Assembly (NCBI GenBank): GCA_937944245.1
Contig: CALDYY010000008.1
Coordinates: 1-53,097 of the forward strand
Direction of reading: 5' to 3'
Length of the DNA stretch: 53,097 nucleotides
Source: an uncultured Saprospiraceae bacterium
GTDB lineage: Bacteria; Bacteroidota; Bacteroidia; Chitinophagales; Saprospiraceae
The notes under the pieces are model-generated. The model was not told the DNA's origin. It made no database searches and was given only the letters and a program-made list of their open reading frames with translations. Position numbers and translations under genes: made by a program. This document shows positions 24,728 through 33,430 of the stretch, in pieces. How positions within the stretch are numbered: the first letter of the stretch is position 1; every line of letters starts with the position of its first letter.

Positions 24728-25484
24728 ATCGAATTGCTTTTGGTTGATTTAATTCAATAGATGTAAATTCTATATCAATTTGGATTTTTCCGACTTCGGG
24801 GCTTACTACATTCATTTTTCTTGAATGTGCAAATAGCTGATTATCAGTTAAAGGTTTATAATTATCAAAACTCATCTCTACGGCTTGTTTTTTACCTTCG
24901 TCCTCTAAATCTATCTTACTTAAACGCTTAGTTAGCTTTTCTAGCCAAAAGCTGTTACTGCGTTGACCTGTTGCCATCAAGCGATAATAGTTTTCTTCCT
25001 CTTTAAAAATCAAATCAGTGTTGGAAAAAAAGATTGGGTTACCCAATAAAAGTGCTTGAAAGCTACCTAAACTGGCTGGCAAGCTATACATTTTGCTCAA
25101 AAAATTTAAGTCTGCCACTGCATACTGCTGGTTAAACCTATCCACAAAATAAACGGAATCTTGCGTTACTTGCAACCTTGCTACTTCGAGACCTAATTTT
25201 CGCACACTCATCCAAACAAGACTATCTTTTGCCATGCGTATGTGTGCAGTTGCCCCTTGCGACATGTAGCCATCGTTATAATTGACTTTTACTTTTGCAT
25301 CCATCCAATCAGCGCGAACTTGATTTTTAATCAAAGTTTGTTTTAAATTTTCTGCGGTAATGACTTCTTTTTCTTCTAATATTTTTTTCGATTTGCAAGC
25401 ACTTAATCCAAATAATAGCATTAGACTAACAAAAACAGGATAACATGTAAAAGACTGTAAAAAAATATTGATAAATTGGCTCAT
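24690..25484 (-). CDS. DUF4292 lipoprotein
   Basis: A 264-residue outer-membrane-directed lipoprotein of the DUF4292 family (structurally LolA/LppX-like). The lipobox is FGLSAC with the Cys at residue 30. The mature part shows the family layout of long beta strands: WMDAKVKVNYNDGYMSQGA, AHIRMAKDSLVWMSVRKLGL, VARLQVTQDSVYFVDRFNQQ. It is likely involved in carrying lipids or lipoproteins across the periplasm; the exact job is unknown. It lies between the TPR gene (37 nt after its stop) and the EnvC-like gene (38-nt overlap), so translation coupling with EnvC is likely. Confidence 0.92.
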   Translation of the reverse strand: MSQFINIFLQSFTCYPVFVSLMLLFGLSACKSKKILEEKEVITAENLKQTLIKNQVRADWMDAKVKVNYNDGYMSQGATAHIRMAKDSLVWMSVRKLGLEVARLQVTQDSVYFVDRFNQQYAVADLNFLSKMYSLPASLGSFQALLLGNPIFFSNTDLIFKEEENYYRLMATGQRSNSFWLEKLTKRLSKIDLEDEGKKQAVEMSFDNYKPLTDNQLFAHSRKMNVVSPEVGKIQIDIEFTSIELNQPKAIRFEIPKHYKKMEQ

Positions 25485-25521
25485 TATAAAGTTTTTCTAA
25501 AAAAGTTGGATGAAAATAAAA

Positions 25522-26802
25522 TCATTTTGATTGTTCTTGGCTTAATTTTAATTGGTTGTTAATATTAATTTGTAGTTGTACGTTACCGCCTGCCATTAAT
25601 AGTGCTTCTTCCAACACTTCTACTGCTTGTTTATATTTGCCCAACTGGTGCAAGGCAATTCCATTTAAAAAATAAATTTGTGCTTGATTTGGAAATATGT
25701 CTATCGCACTAGACGATGCTTTGGCAAGTTGGTCATATTTTTTTTGTACCAAATAAATCTCCAGTAACTGCTCCCAAACCGCATAAACCGTTTCGTCTAA
25801 TTCAATAGTGCGTTCGTAATTTTTTTGTGCTTCCTCTATTTGTCCACTGTAATACAATAGGTCGGCATGAGCAGCAAAAGCTTTCGCTTCGTTAGGGTGC
25901 ACCTCAATTAAAATAGCAGAAAGTTGCAGCGCTTGAGCGGCTAAAGTATTGTTACTTGTTTGTGCAACCTGTTGAATGACAGGAATAAACTCTTTAATTT
26001 TTATATCAATGCCAACATTTGGATTTTCAAAAATAGTTTTGAACTTGGCCACTAGATTATTTTGTTCATTTCTATTGCCTCGAATAGCCAACAATGCTTT
26101 AGGGTCGTCTGGGGTAATTTTTAAAATACTTTCAAAAACAGTGTCTGCTTTTTTAAAATCACCAATATCAATATAAAAAGACGCCAAGAGATGTAAGTAT
26201 TCCGTATCTTTTGGGAAGGCATCTACCAAGCGTTGTAACTCTGCTGCTGCTTTTTTATAATCCTTTATGGCAACATAAATAGCATGTTTTTGTAATACAA
26301 TTTTAGGATTTAAACCAATTTGGCTTTCTAATTTTTCATATACTTTTATCACTTTTTCAGGCTGTGATAAATTAGCTAAACTTGCTGCCCATTTAAAATA
26401 ATATGTCTCTTTAGTTGGATATTGAGTTACTAAACGCTCGTAAACATTTGCTGCTTTAGCATATTGTTCTTGCTTTTCATACAGCTCAGCTAAAAAGAGT
26501 GTGTACCAAACATTAGTGTTATTAAATTCAATTGCTTTTTGGATAGATTGCAGGCTTTCCTCATATTTTTTTTGGGCTAGATAGACTTGTGCCAAATCAT
26601 ATTGTGCTGCATCATTTCTGCGGTCTTGTGTAAGCACTTCTTTATAAAGTTGCTCTGCTTTTTCATAATTTTCGAGTAGCTTTTCTCGCTTGGCATCAAT
26701 AAATATTCCTTCTATTTTAACTTGCTCATCGCTTATTCTACCATCTTGCGCTGCTGCTACCGCTACATTCAACAAGAAAAAAAATAATATCCAACGCATC
26801 AT
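25522..26802 (-). CDS. Exported TPR-repeat protein
   Basis: A 426-residue protein with a signal peptide (MMRWILFFFLLNVAVAAAQ) and about ten tetratricopeptide repeats covering most of the chain, for example AAQYDLAQVYLAQKKYEESL, WYTLFLAELYEKQEQYAKAA, FYIDIGDFKKADTVFESIL, ADLLYYSGQIEEAQKNYERT and GIALHQLGKYKQAVEVLEEA. TPR solenoids bind other proteins; in this operon order (TPR, DUF4292, EnvC-like) the likely partners are envelope proteins. I use ATG 26802; the GTG at 26829 would add nine polar residues before the signal peptide. It is the first gene of the visible operon, with a start 150 nt from the divergent secreted protein at 26952. Confidence 0.9.
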   Translation of the reverse strand: MMRWILFFFLLNVAVAAAQDGRISDEQVKIEGIFIDAKREKLLENYEKAEQLYKEVLTQDRRNDAAQYDLAQVYLAQKKYEESLQSIQKAIEFNNTNVWYTLFLAELYEKQEQYAKAANVYERLVTQYPTKETYYFKWAASLANLSQPEKVIKVYEKLESQIGLNPKIVLQKHAIYVAIKDYKKAAAELQRLVDAFPKDTEYLHLLASFYIDIGDFKKADTVFESILKITPDDPKALLAIRGNRNEQNNLVAKFKTIFENPNVGIDIKIKEFIPVIQQVAQTSNNTLAAQALQLSAILIEVHPNEAKAFAAHADLLYYSGQIEEAQKNYERTIELDETVYAVWEQLLEIYLVQKKYDQLAKASSSAIDIFPNQAQIYFLNGIALHQLGKYKQAVEVLEEALLMAGGNVQLQININNQLKLSQEQSK

Positions 26803-26924
26803 AGCATTTTTATTTTGATATTTTAGCACAAGTAAATACTTTCAATTTTGTTATGGTCGTGCTTTTCTCTCTTCTCAACGTGTAATTTAGACACTTTATT
26901 GAAAGCTAATTCTTTTATAAATGT

Positions 26925-26932
26925 TACTTTTG
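26925..26932 (+). promoter_or_regulatory. -7 box of the secreted propeller-like gene
   Basis: TACTTTTG, an exact TAnnTTTG match, 20 nt before the ATG at 26952. The -33 region is not clear. Confidence 0.4.
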
Positions 26933-26951
26933 ACTTACGAAAACATCCGAA

Positions 26952-27842
26952 ATGAAAAAAGTATTGATTTTTAGTGGATTATTTTTAACGTTCTTAGGAT
27001 TAAGTGCACAAAAAACACCCAAACAATTCAAGCTACCCGAAGTGCTAGAAGAAGCATCAGGCTTGTATGTGCAGGCAAGCGATAGCCTTTGGTGGATTAA
27101 TGACAGTGGTAATGCTACTGAATTGTATCTAACCAATCAAAAAGGAAAATTGCAAGCTACTTTGCCCATTCCTGTCAAAAATATAGACTGGGAGGATTTA
27201 ACTGCTGATGACAAAGGCAATATTTATATTGGTGAGTTTGGTAATAACAGAAATGCTAGAAAAAACCTAAAAATTTATGTTTTTCAACCTCAAACGCAGG
27301 CACTAGATTCTATTGAATTTGCTTATCCTGACCAAACGCTTTTTCCGCCTGCTGCCGAACAATCTAATTTTGATATGGAAGGTTTTTTTTGGTATCAGGA
27401 TAGTTTGTACTTGTTTTCCAAAAATAGAATAGGTAAAGGCAATTATTTTACCAAACAATATGTAATTCCTGCACAAACTGGACAACAAAAAGTGATACTC
27501 CGAGATAGTATTTTGCTGCCTGAAAGAGTGGTAACTGCTGCTGCCATTAGCCCTGACAAACAACGGGTTGCTTTATTGAGTTATCATTATAAAATTAGAG
27601 GCAAAAAAATAAAAGTTCCTGCTTCTAAAGTCAGTATCTTTTTGCTAGATGGATTTGCTGGAAATGATTTTTTAAGCGGAAGCGTAACAGAGCAGAAAAT
27701 ACGTTTGTTTGCGCCTGTTTCGCAGTATGAATGCCTTGATTTTTTGGATAACAATACAGTGCTTATCGGTTCTGAAAAAACAGTGTTGTACAAACAAAAA
27801 GCAAAGCGTATTCGGTTAAAGCAGCGACCTATTTTGGATTAG
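26952..27842 (+). CDS. Secreted propeller-like protein
   Basis: A 296-residue exported protein. Residues 1-19 are a signal peptide (cut after LGLSAQ). The mature part has repeated strand-turn-strand segments such as LWWINDSGNATELYLTNQKG, NIYIGEFGNNRNARKNLKIY, GFFWYQDSLYLFSKNRIG and AAISPDKQRVALLSYHYK, which is what a six-bladed propeller of the SdiA-regulated/NHL type would give. The acidic Asp-Trp-Glu-Asp turn (NIDWEDLTADDKGNIYIGEF) is typical of a calcium- or ligand-binding propeller rim. The function is unknown. It is a stand-alone gene between the TPR operon and the convergent XRE regulator, whose stop is 4 nt away. It may be distantly related to the protein at 1010-1783. Confidence 0.75.
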   Translation: MKKVLIFSGLFLTFLGLSAQKTPKQFKLPEVLEEASGLYVQASDSLWWINDSGNATELYLTNQKGKLQATLPIPVKNIDWEDLTADDKGNIYIGEFGNNRNARKNLKIYVFQPQTQALDSIEFAYPDQTLFPPAAEQSNFDMEGFFWYQDSLYLFSKNRIGKGNYFTKQYVIPAQTGQQKVILRDSILLPERVVTAAAISPDKQRVALLSYHYKIRGKKIKVPASKVSIFLLDGFAGNDFLSGSVTEQKIRLFAPVSQYECLDFLDNNTVLIGSEKTVLYKQKAKRIRLKQRPILD

Positions 27843-27846
27843 TTGC

Positions 27847-29349
27847 TCAATGCCCATTTTGAATAATTTCAGCAAGGGCTTGTTGTAGTTTTTGCTGTTT
27901 TTGTTTTTTCTCCAATACGGTAGGTGGAGCTACACGCTCTTTGCAATCGGTTATGGCGCAACGCTCACAGGTTTTATTGATTTCCATTCTAGGAATTTCT
28001 GGGTCATTCCAAAATTTTATTTGCTCCCTTAACTCCTTGTTTATCAACAGTGCAATGGTAACACTAACATTTTTATTTGGAGAAGGATATGCGTTGCGCG
28101 CTATGGTTAGGCATAAATATTCATCACCAGTACCATGATATTCAATGCGTTGTGCATCTACCAACAAGATTTTATCTTTTCCATTTTGTAGTTGATATTG
28201 CTTAAGTTGTTGCAAGATATGTACAGCAATCCATCTTCGGCAGTAATGTTCGTTCATTTCATTGCGGTTAGCGTGGTTGCGGTCGCCTAAATGCAGGTCG
28301 CGGTCAATTTCAAACGTATCTTGATGTAAATTATGAATAAAGCGGATAAAAAAGAGTTTCTTTAGGTTAAAAAATTGAGGTAAAAGGCTAGTCAATCTAT
28401 GGTAATACATTTCTGGTGAAGCCTTATGCTGGTGCATTATATTGAGAAATGCCTGTTTTTCCCAGATTGGCTTAGAAAAAAAATCTTTTACATCAGCGAT
28501 AAATCGTTTTCGATTCAGCAGTAAAGCCGTAGAGAAATAAATAGCTTTAGAGTGGTTCAACACTTCTTGAAAAGAGTTGGGTCTTCTCACAGAAGAAGTA
28601 TTGGCGCGTTCCTTTAGTTTTAAGTAATTGAAACCTAGTTCCTTACCAAACTGGAATGCACGCTGCATATCAGAAAGTTCACTATTGAGCAGCAATTTTT
28701 TATCCTTTGGAATGAATACTGAACGCAACACTTTCAAATCGGGATAAGTATCTAAACCATCCCTGACAATGACATAATGGAATTTTTCTTCCAGCAAACT
28801 CGCCAACTCTTCAGCAGAAAGTACGCTATTGGTGGATAAGCCAAAAGTAGTAGCAAATTGATCCACTTGTTGCTCTAATTCTTCAAAGTAATTGCTGTGC
28901 AACTCTAGGTAAGAACGCAATGCAGCAAAGTAAAAACTATCTTGCTGAACAGCGTAATTTCTTGAGAGGTCAATTAAAGTGGAAATAAAAGCACTCACCT
29001 GAGCAGGGGCATTGGCAATAATTTCAATAATTTTATTCAATTCAATTTGAAAAAGCTCCAGCGGTAAGTCATTCAAAAAATTGGATTGGAGTAATGCGCG
29101 CAATGGTTCTAACTTAGCGGGCAACTCAGTGGAGATAAGTGCTTCGTAATTTGTGCCAAGTGCTTCAGCAATGGCTTCAAGTTTATCTTCTTTAGGTGAT
29201 TTTTTCCCCTTTTCAATTTCATTGAGATAGGAAACGGAAAGCCCCGCTTGCTTACCCAATTCAGTAAGCGAGAGATTTTTTTCTAACCGCAATTCTCGAA
29301 CTTTAAGTCCAAGTATAATTTTATGATTTGCTTGCAATCGTTCATTCAT
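27847..29349 (-). CDS. XRE family regulator with DUF2083 (ScfR-like) domain
   Basis: A 500-residue regulator. An XRE helix-turn-helix covers about residues 10-68 (LEKNLSLTELGKQAGLSVSY, LNEIEKGKKSPKEDKLEAIA). An IrrE-like domain follows; its zinc HExxH site is lost and reads FGKELGFNY. The C-terminal DUF2083 domain ends in a Cys-rich segment, CERCAITDCKERVAPP. This three-part layout matches the short-chain fatty acyl regulators (ScfR/RamB), which bind acyl-CoA-type ligands and control acetate or propionate metabolism. The usual length is 470-500. ATG 29349 is used instead of TTG 29361. It follows rsmA by 33 nt, and its own promoter region carries a perfect palindrome (29367-29378), so self-regulation is likely. 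Confidence 0.92.
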   Translation of the reverse strand: MNERLQANHKIILGLKVRELRLEKNLSLTELGKQAGLSVSYLNEIEKGKKSPKEDKLEAIAEALGTNYEALISTELPAKLEPLRALLQSNFLNDLPLELFQIELNKIIEIIANAPAQVSAFISTLIDLSRNYAVQQDSFYFAALRSYLELHSNYFEELEQQVDQFATTFGLSTNSVLSAEELASLLEEKFHYVIVRDGLDTYPDLKVLRSVFIPKDKKLLLNSELSDMQRAFQFGKELGFNYLKLKERANTSSVRRPNSFQEVLNHSKAIYFSTALLLNRKRFIADVKDFFSKPIWEKQAFLNIMHQHKASPEMYYHRLTSLLPQFFNLKKLFFIRFIHNLHQDTFEIDRDLHLGDRNHANRNEMNEHYCRRWIAVHILQQLKQYQLQNGKDKILLVDAQRIEYHGTGDEYLCLTIARNAYPSPNKNVSVTIALLINKELREQIKFWNDPEIPRMEINKTCERCAITDCKERVAPPTVLEKKQKQQKLQQALAEIIQNGH

Positions 29350-29358
29350 ATTAAGCCA

Positions 29359-29378
29359 CAAAAATAGCGAAATTTCGC
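29359..29378 (-). promoter_or_regulatory. Promoter and palindromic operator of the XRE gene
   Basis: On the minus strand the -7 box TATTTTTG (29366-29359) directly follows the perfect 12-bp palindrome GCGAAATTTCGC (29378-29367). The palindrome therefore covers the region between -7 and -33, a place where a bound repressor would block RNA polymerase. The expected transcript would start only a few nt before the ATG at 29349. The palindrome also lies just past the rsmA stop. Confidence 0.5.
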
Positions 29379-29382
29379 ACTT

Positions 29383-30192
29383 TTATTGCACTTCATTAGG
29401 AACTTCTACGGAAACTGAAGGTAGTGTAGCTTTTACCCAATTAGTAAGTTGCACAAATTCAGCAACACTTAATTGCTCAGGTCGTTGCTGAAAAAAATTA
29501 TCTTTCAATAATTCATCTTCTTTCAGCAATGATTTCATAGTGTTGCGCAGCATTTTTCGACGTTGACTGAACGATTGTTTCACTACGGTTCGAAATAGTT
29601 TCGGGTCGCAACCCAATTCCTGATTTTCTTTGCGGATTAAGCGAATCACGCCTGAAGTTACTTTGGGTGGAGGATTAAAATTACCTTTCTTCACTGTAAA
29701 AAGATAATGTGTATCGTAATAAGCCTGCACCAGTACGCTAATTACGCCATATTCTTTTGAGCCAGGTGGCGACACCACACGTGCTGCCATTTCTCGCTGA
29801 AACATCCCCACCAATTCTGGCACTTGATGGCGATATTCTAACATCTTAAAAAGGATTTGAGACGAAATATTGTATGGAAAATTCCCAATGATTGCAAATG
29901 GCTCTTGTTCTTTGAAGATTGTTTCCAGCTTGAGCCTAAGAAAATCTTTAAGCAGTAAATTGTCGCGCAGTTGAGGGTAGTATTCGTATAAATGTACGAC
30001 CATATCTTCGTCAGCTTCAACAGCATGCAATTCATAGGGTTGCTCCAATAAATATTTGGTCAACATGCCCATACCTGGACCGACTTCTAACACTTTATTA
30101 TACTGTGTGGTCAACGTCAAGCTATTGGCAATGCGCTCGGCAATGGCTTCGCTTGTTAAAAAATGCTGACCGTAGGACTTTTTGGCTTTCAT
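29383..30192 (-). CDS. rsmA: 16S rRNA dimethyladenosine transferase RsmA (KsgA)
   Basis: A 269-residue methyltransferase that adds two methyl groups to each of two adjacent adenines near the 3' end of 16S rRNA during small-subunit assembly. The KsgA landmarks are clear: KKSYGQHFLTS, the SAM-binding VLEVGPGMGMLTKYLLE, the acidic EADEDM, the catalytic NFPYNISSQI (family NLPYNI), and QREMAARVVSPPGSKEYGVI. The C-terminal domain has FRTVVKQSFSQRRKMLRNTM. Length and order fit the family. ATG 30192 starts the conserved sequence; the GTG at 30228 would overlap the gabD stop and adds unrelated residues. It lies 20 nt after gabD and is probably co-transcribed with it. Confidence 0.96.
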   Translation of the reverse strand: MKAKKSYGQHFLTSEAIAERIANSLTLTTQYNKVLEVGPGMGMLTKYLLEQPYELHAVEADEDMVVHLYEYYPQLRDNLLLKDFLRLKLETIFKEQEPFAIIGNFPYNISSQILFKMLEYRHQVPELVGMFQREMAARVVSPPGSKEYGVISVLVQAYYDTHYLFTVKKGNFNPPPKVTSGVIRLIRKENQELGCDPKLFRTVVKQSFSQRRKMLRNTMKSLLKEDELLKDNFFQQRPEQLSVAEFVQLTNWVKATLPSVSVEVPNEVQ

Positions 30193-30212
30193 TTTTTTAT
30201 TTATTTTAGTGC

Positions 30213-31655
30213 CTAGATGCCTAAACACAAATACTTAATTTCGAGATACTCCTCAATACCATATTTTGAACCTTCTCTACCAATTCCGCTTTCTTTCATA
30301 CCACCAAATGGCGCAACGGGTGTAGAAATTAATCCAGTATTGATGCCTATAATGCCGTATTCCAATGCTTCTGCTACACGCCAAACTCTGGATATATCTC
30401 GGCTGTAAAAGTAGGCAGCCAACCCGTAAGGGGTAGTATTGGCTAATGCAGTTACCTCTTGTTCTGTTTGAAATGTATAAATTGCAGCAACTGGTCCGAA
30501 AATCTCTTCTTCACTGATTGACATTTTAGGTGTTGCATGAGTAAGAACAGTTGGCTCATAAAAATTATTGAACTGCTCGTGTCTTTTTCCACCTATTAAC
30601 ACTCTTGCCCCTTTATCAAGTGCATCCGCCATGAGTCGTTCTACTTTCTGCATGGCTTTTTCATTAATCAGTGGTCCAATAGTAACACCTTCTTCCAAGC
30701 CGTTGCCCAATTTTTGCTGCTTCATGGCATCACTTAATCGCTCAACAAAAGCATCGTGTACTTTTGCTTGTACAAAAATCCGATTCGCGCAAACGCATGT
30801 TTGACCTGCATTTCTATATTTTGAAGCAATCGCTCCTTCTACGGCAAGGTCAATATCGGCATCATCAAAAACAATGAATGGCGCATTGCCCCCTAATTCT
30901 AAGGATACTTTCTTAACCGTACTGGCGCATTGTTGCAGCAGCAACTTGCCCACGGCGGTTGAACCGGTGAAAGAAAGTTTTTTAACTAATGGATGCGAAC
31001 TTAAAACACGCCCCACCAAAGAAGCCTGATTGGTGGTAATGACGTTAAAGACTCCTGCTGGGATACCTGCTTGCTCCGCCAGTGCTGCCAATGCCAATGC
31101 CGAAAGTGGGGTTTCTTCTGAGGGCTTCAATACAACAGTGCAGCCAGCCGCTAATGCAGGAGCTACTTTTCTGGTAATCATGGCATTAGGGAAATTCCAA
31201 GGCGTAATGGCTGCCACTATTCCAATGGGTTGTTTGAGCGTAATGATGCGTTTATCTGCCGATGGGCTAGGAATAACATCACCATAGGTTCGTTTGGCTT
31301 CTTCGGCAAACCACTCTACAAAAGATGCACCATACAAGATTTCTCCTTTCGCTTCTTTCAGCGGTTTTCCTTGCTCCAGGGTGAGCAAATGAGCAAGTTC
31401 ATCTGCATGAGTAATTTGCAAATCGTACCATTTTCTCAATAAATTGGAGCGATAGCTTGCCGTTTGTTTGCTCCAGTCTTCAAAAGCAACATGAGCAGCA
31501 TCAACAGCTTGTAGCGTTTCCACTGCACCTAAGTTGGGTACGTTTCCTATTAATTCTTGATTAAACGGATTGTGAACGCTGAAAACGCTTCTATCAGCAG
31601 CGTCCAACCATTGACCATTAATATAAGATTTCTGCTTTATCCATTCGAGTAACAT
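30213..31655 (-). CDS. gabD: Succinate-semialdehyde dehydrogenase-type ALDH
   Basis: A 480-residue NAD(P)-dependent aldehyde dehydrogenase. The catalytic cysteine lies in NAGQTCVCANR, the catalytic glutamate in VSLELGGNAP, and the cofactor segments are ITPWNFPNAMITRKVAPALA, VLKPSEETP and FTGSTAVGK. The sequence is closest in style to succinate-semialdehyde dehydrogenases (GabD), with the family's C-terminal APFGGMKESGIGREGSKYGI. It would oxidise succinate semialdehyde to succinate; related aldehydes cannot be excluded. The gene is followed by rsmA (20 nt) and the XRE/ScfR-type regulator; a link between that regulator and short acyl or aldehyde metabolism is an inference. Its ATG faces the OmpA gene, 188 nt away. 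Confidence 0.92.
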   Translation of the reverse strand: MLLEWIKQKSYINGQWLDAADRSVFSVHNPFNQELIGNVPNLGAVETLQAVDAAHVAFEDWSKQTASYRSNLLRKWYDLQITHADELAHLLTLEQGKPLKEAKGEILYGASFVEWFAEEAKRTYGDVIPSPSADKRIITLKQPIGIVAAITPWNFPNAMITRKVAPALAAGCTVVLKPSEETPLSALALAALAEQAGIPAGVFNVITTNQASLVGRVLSSHPLVKKLSFTGSTAVGKLLLQQCASTVKKVSLELGGNAPFIVFDDADIDLAVEGAIASKYRNAGQTCVCANRIFVQAKVHDAFVERLSDAMKQQKLGNGLEEGVTIGPLINEKAMQKVERLMADALDKGARVLIGGKRHEQFNNFYEPTVLTHATPKMSISEEEIFGPVAAIYTFQTEQEVTALANTTPYGLAAYFYSRDISRVWRVAEALEYGIIGINTGLISTPVAPFGGMKESGIGREGSKYGIEEYLEIKYLCLGI

Positions 31656-31843
31656 AAGGCTAAGATAGGTATAATTTTTAAGTTGTCCGTCTTAAAATTG
31701 AAATACCGTTTTGATTTTAAGTAGTTAAGATAAAAAATGTATAAATTAAATTGATATTTTTTCTAACTTTGATGTACCAAATATTCCTGATTACACTGCT
31801 TTTGCTTACCAAACAATTAAAAAACTACAAATTCATTTTTTTT

Positions 31844-33214
31844 ATGAAAAATCAATGGTTACTTTTAGCATTAATCATTCCATTTATTCAAACAGCAACA
31901 GCACAATCACCTGACCAAAAAAATGCTTTATCTTTTAGTGGTAGCATTTTCGACTACTATTCTCTCTTTAACGAAAAGCCTTTACAAGCTGAGGGCAACA
32001 CTACTTATGGATTGAAAATAGGCTATCATCGCAACTTGTTCGGACCAGTTAATTTGGAGCTACCACTAAGAATGAGCACGGTAAGAATCCCAACACCTAG
32101 CGACCCCGTGCGCCGCTTGTCGGATAATCTTTTTTTAGGTAGTTTGGATGCACTTCTTCAAATACAAGCCTTCAAGCCTACGGCTCGTCTTGTTCCTTTC
32201 CTAAGTGGTGGTGTCGGTGGTGTTTACACCGAAGACATTGACTTTGATATTCAATTTCCAGTAGGTGCAGGTTTGGAAATTAAACTTGCCAACAATTTTT
32301 ATATTCATGCGCGTTCTGATTATCGTTTTTCGAGCAACGATATTCCTTCAACCAGCAAAAAATTAGATAACCTCAATCATAATATTGGGGTGAAAGTCCT
32401 TCTGGGAAAGCCCAAACAAAAGCAAGACCAAAAAGATACAGATGGTGATGGTGTGCCAGATTTGGTGGACGAATGTCCTCTTGAGAAAGGTACTTTAGCC
32501 ACAAAAGGCTGCCCTGATACGGACGGCGATGGCATCGCAGATAAAAATGATGAATGCCCAACGCAGGCGGGTTTAGCACGTTTCAACGGTTGCCCCGATA
32601 GCGATGGCGACGGCGTTCCAGACCCTAAAGACGATTGCCCTGATGAAGCAGGGACGATTGCACTTCGAGGTTGTCCTGACCGCGACGGCGATGGCGTTGC
32701 AGACAAAGACGATGAGTGTCCTAATGAATTTGGGTTGGTCGCTTTAAATGGCTGCCCTGACCGCGATGGCGATGGCGTTGCAGATTACAAAGATAACTGC
32801 CCTGATGAATTTGGTTCTGCAAGTAATAACGGCTGCCCACTAGAGGAAATTCGACAAGAGGATAAGGCAACCTTAGATTTTGCCACCAAGAATATTGAGT
32901 TTGAAATCAACAGTTCTTATTTTAAACCTACTGCTTTCGCTATTTTGGATAGGGTGGTGGATATTTTGCAACGCTATCCTCAATATCATGTCAAAATTGA
33001 TGGACACACGGACAATGTTGGCGAAGCTAATTATAATCAATGGCTATCTGAGCGTAGAGCGCAACGCTGCTATGAGTATTTTATCAGTAAAGGTATTGCG
33101 CCTTCGCGGATGCAATACAAAGGTTATGGACAGACACGCCCGATTGCTACTAACAATAGCGAAGCAGGTAGAAAATTGAATAGAAGAGTAGAGTTTAATC
33201 TATATTTGCCATAA
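31844..33214 (+). CDS. OmpA-family protein with five TSP3 repeats
   Basis: A 456-residue outer-membrane protein. Signal peptide: MKNQWLLLALIIPFIQTATA. Then an N-terminal barrel of about 170 residues (LKIGYHRNLFGPVNLELPLR, GAGLEIKLANNFYIHARSDY, LNHNIGVKVLLGKP). Next come five calcium-binding thrombospondin type 3 repeats (DxDGDGxxDxxDxCP, 27 residues each), and last the peptidoglycan-binding OmpA C-terminal domain (VKIDGHTDNVGEANYNQWLS, KGYGQTRPIATNNSEAGRKLN). It links the outer membrane to the wall. ATG 31844 starts the signal peptide; the upstream TTG/ATG region is a hydrophobic run without function. Transcribed alone; a possible hairpin terminator follows the stop. Confidence 0.93.
   Translation: MKNQWLLLALIIPFIQTATAQSPDQKNALSFSGSIFDYYSLFNEKPLQAEGNTTYGLKIGYHRNLFGPVNLELPLRMSTVRIPTPSDPVRRLSDNLFLGSLDALLQIQAFKPTARLVPFLSGGVGGVYTEDIDFDIQFPVGAGLEIKLANNFYIHARSDYRFSSNDIPSTSKKLDNLNHNIGVKVLLGKPKQKQDQKDTDGDGVPDLVDECPLEKGTLATKGCPDTDGDGIADKNDECPTQAGLARFNGCPDSDGDGVPDPKDDCPDEAGTIALRGCPDRDGDGVADKDDECPNEFGLVALNGCPDRDGDGVADYKDNCPDEFGSASNNGCPLEEIRQEDKATLDFATKNIEFEINSSYFKPTAFAILDRVVDILQRYPQYHVKIDGHTDNVGEANYNQWLSERRAQRCYEYFISKGIAPSRMQYKGYGQTRPIATNNSEAGRKLNRRVEFNLYLP
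32435..32839 (+). repeat. Five tandem 81-bp TSP3 repeats
   Basis: The Asp-x-Asp-Gly-Asp-Gly codons begin at 32435, 32516, 32597, 32678 and 32759, so the period is exactly 81 bp each time. Units four and five share most of their first 30 bases at DNA level, a sign of recent homogenisation or duplication. Confidence 0.9.
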
Positions 33215-33220
33215 AATTGA

Positions 33221-33246
33221 AGTGTTTAAAAGTGCTTAAAAACACT
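33221..33246. terminator. Weak hairpin after OmpA gene
   Basis: AGTGTTT 33221-33227 pairs with AAACACT 33240-33246 over 7 bp with a 12-nt loop. No strong T tract follows. Probable but weak terminator of the OmpA transcript. Confidence 0.35.
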
Positions 33247-33382
33247 CTTGAAGAAGATAGCTTATGAATTTATTTATGGGCTATCTCCTTCAAATCCTCT
33301 ACAATACTGTACGAAATATCAATTCTTAAAACTTCCGTTATCACTTTCTGTGTTTCTTTAGGTACAATTTTCTAAAATCCTT

Positions 33383-33390
33383 TAGTTTTG
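33383..33390 (+). promoter_or_regulatory. -7 box of serS
   Basis: TAGTTTTG, an exact TAnnTTTG match, 41 nt before the serS ATG. A -33 TTTG at the right spacing is not seen. Confidence 0.4.
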
Positions 33391-33430
33391 CGCACAGCAA
33401 AAATTTGTATCAAACCAATAAAAGTTATTT

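Noticed and set aside
31669-31701. Hairpin TTTTAAG/CTTAAAA between gabD and the OmpA gene
   Set aside because: A/T-only core with a bulge in AT-rich DNA between divergent genes; not distinguishable from chance.
32435-32839. Tandem 81-bp repeat as a possible CRISPR array
   Set aside because: The repeat lies in frame inside the OmpA gene and encodes TSP3 units; no spacers, no cas genes.
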